Assembly: GCA_002402245.1 (NCBI GenBank)
Contig: NVVP01000080.1
Span: 854-6,454, forward strand
Direction: 5' to 3'
DNA length: 5,601 bases
Origin: Gammaproteobacteria bacterium
GTDB lineage: Bacteria; Pseudomonadota; Gammaproteobacteria; Nitrosococcales; Methylophagaceae
Shown in pieces: positions 5,352 through 5,601 of the stretch. A model generated the notes under the pieces. It saw nothing but the letters and a program-made list of their open reading frames with translations, made no database searches and had not been told where the DNA came from. The first letter of the stretch is position 1. Each line of letters starts with the position of its first letter. The translations under genes were made by a program, and so were the position numbers.

Positions 5352-5601
5352 CATCCAGAGAAAAGTCCAGACCCGCAATACTATCAAGCATCGGTAAGGA
5401 AGTAGCCGAAATACCTTGTAACTCCCCACACATCGATAGCATTTGATCCGATATTTGGCCTATTTGAGTTTCGCGCTTCTTCCACAAACGTTGCATAGCC
5501 GCTTTTTCTTTATCTAAGTCACTGCGCATTGATTCATAGTTATCCACCACGGCTCGAATACGCTGTGCAAATTGATTACTGGTGATGTAATCAAACATCG
5601 C
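5344..5601 (-). CDS. DUF2130 family protein, C-terminal fragment (start beyond window)
   Basis: The last 86 codons of a gene that enters from the right edge; the frame is still open at 5601 (alanine codon before the first methionine seen), so the ATG at 5596-5598 is internal. The sequence matches the conserved C-terminus of DUF2130 proteins: MFDYITSNQFAQRIRAVVDN, then DLDKEKAAMQRLWKKRETQI and GELQGISATSLP. Family members are usually around 400 residues with a long coiled-coil N-terminal half followed by this domain, and have no established function. The visible part is charged and helical, with no membrane segment. It converges on the XRE-cupin gene with 58 bases between the stop codons, so the two are transcribed separately. 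The family call is from remembered motifs. Confidence 0.85.
   Translation of the reverse strand, partial: AMFDYITSNQFAQRIRAVVDNYESMRSDLDKEKAAMQRLWKKRETQIGQISDQMLSMCGELQGISATSLPMLDSIAGLDFSLDGE

Overview
The window looks like chromosomal DNA from a marine-type gammaproteobacterium (Vibrionales/Alteromonadales-like). The evidence is moderate: GC near 40% in the intact genes, an HxpB/YniC-like phosphatase, a large c-di-GMP protein and a DUF2130 protein. No rRNA, tRNA, CRISPR array or insertion sequence was seen.

Layout. Positions 1-813 (minus) hold a decayed gene for a PIN-like (PIN_8/DUF4935-type) predicted ribonuclease. It is split over three reading frames and runs off the left edge. Positions 897-1562 (minus) encode a complete HAD-superfamily sugar-phosphate phosphatase. 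Positions 1662-4556 (minus) encode a 964-residue protein with five domains in the order SpoIIE/PP2C-type phosphatase, receiver-like, PAS, GGDEF, EAL. An AT-rich divergent intergenic region (about 4557-4730) separates it from a plus-strand XRE-cupin transcriptional regulator, whose start is best placed at a TTG at 4731. A convergent stem-loop (5317-5351) follows, and then the C-terminal end of a DUF2130-family gene (minus) that runs off the right edge.

How the genes may relate. The centre of interest is the five-domain protein. It joins a serine/threonine phosphatase module of the kind used in partner-switching (anti-sigma/STAS) control to a full c-di-GMP synthesis and hydrolysis module. The active-site residues of the phosphatase, GGDEF and EAL domains all appear intact, while the GGDEF inhibitory site is degenerate and the receiver acidic pocket is altered. 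No STAS, HptB or anti-sigma kinase partner lies in the window. The divergent XRE-cupin gene is a plausible but unproven local regulator. The HAD gene has its own strong extended -10 promoter just past the end of the signalling gene, and its ribosome binding site could be masked in read-through transcripts. The PIN-like pseudogene is more AT-rich than its neighbours and looks like an acquired gene now being lost.
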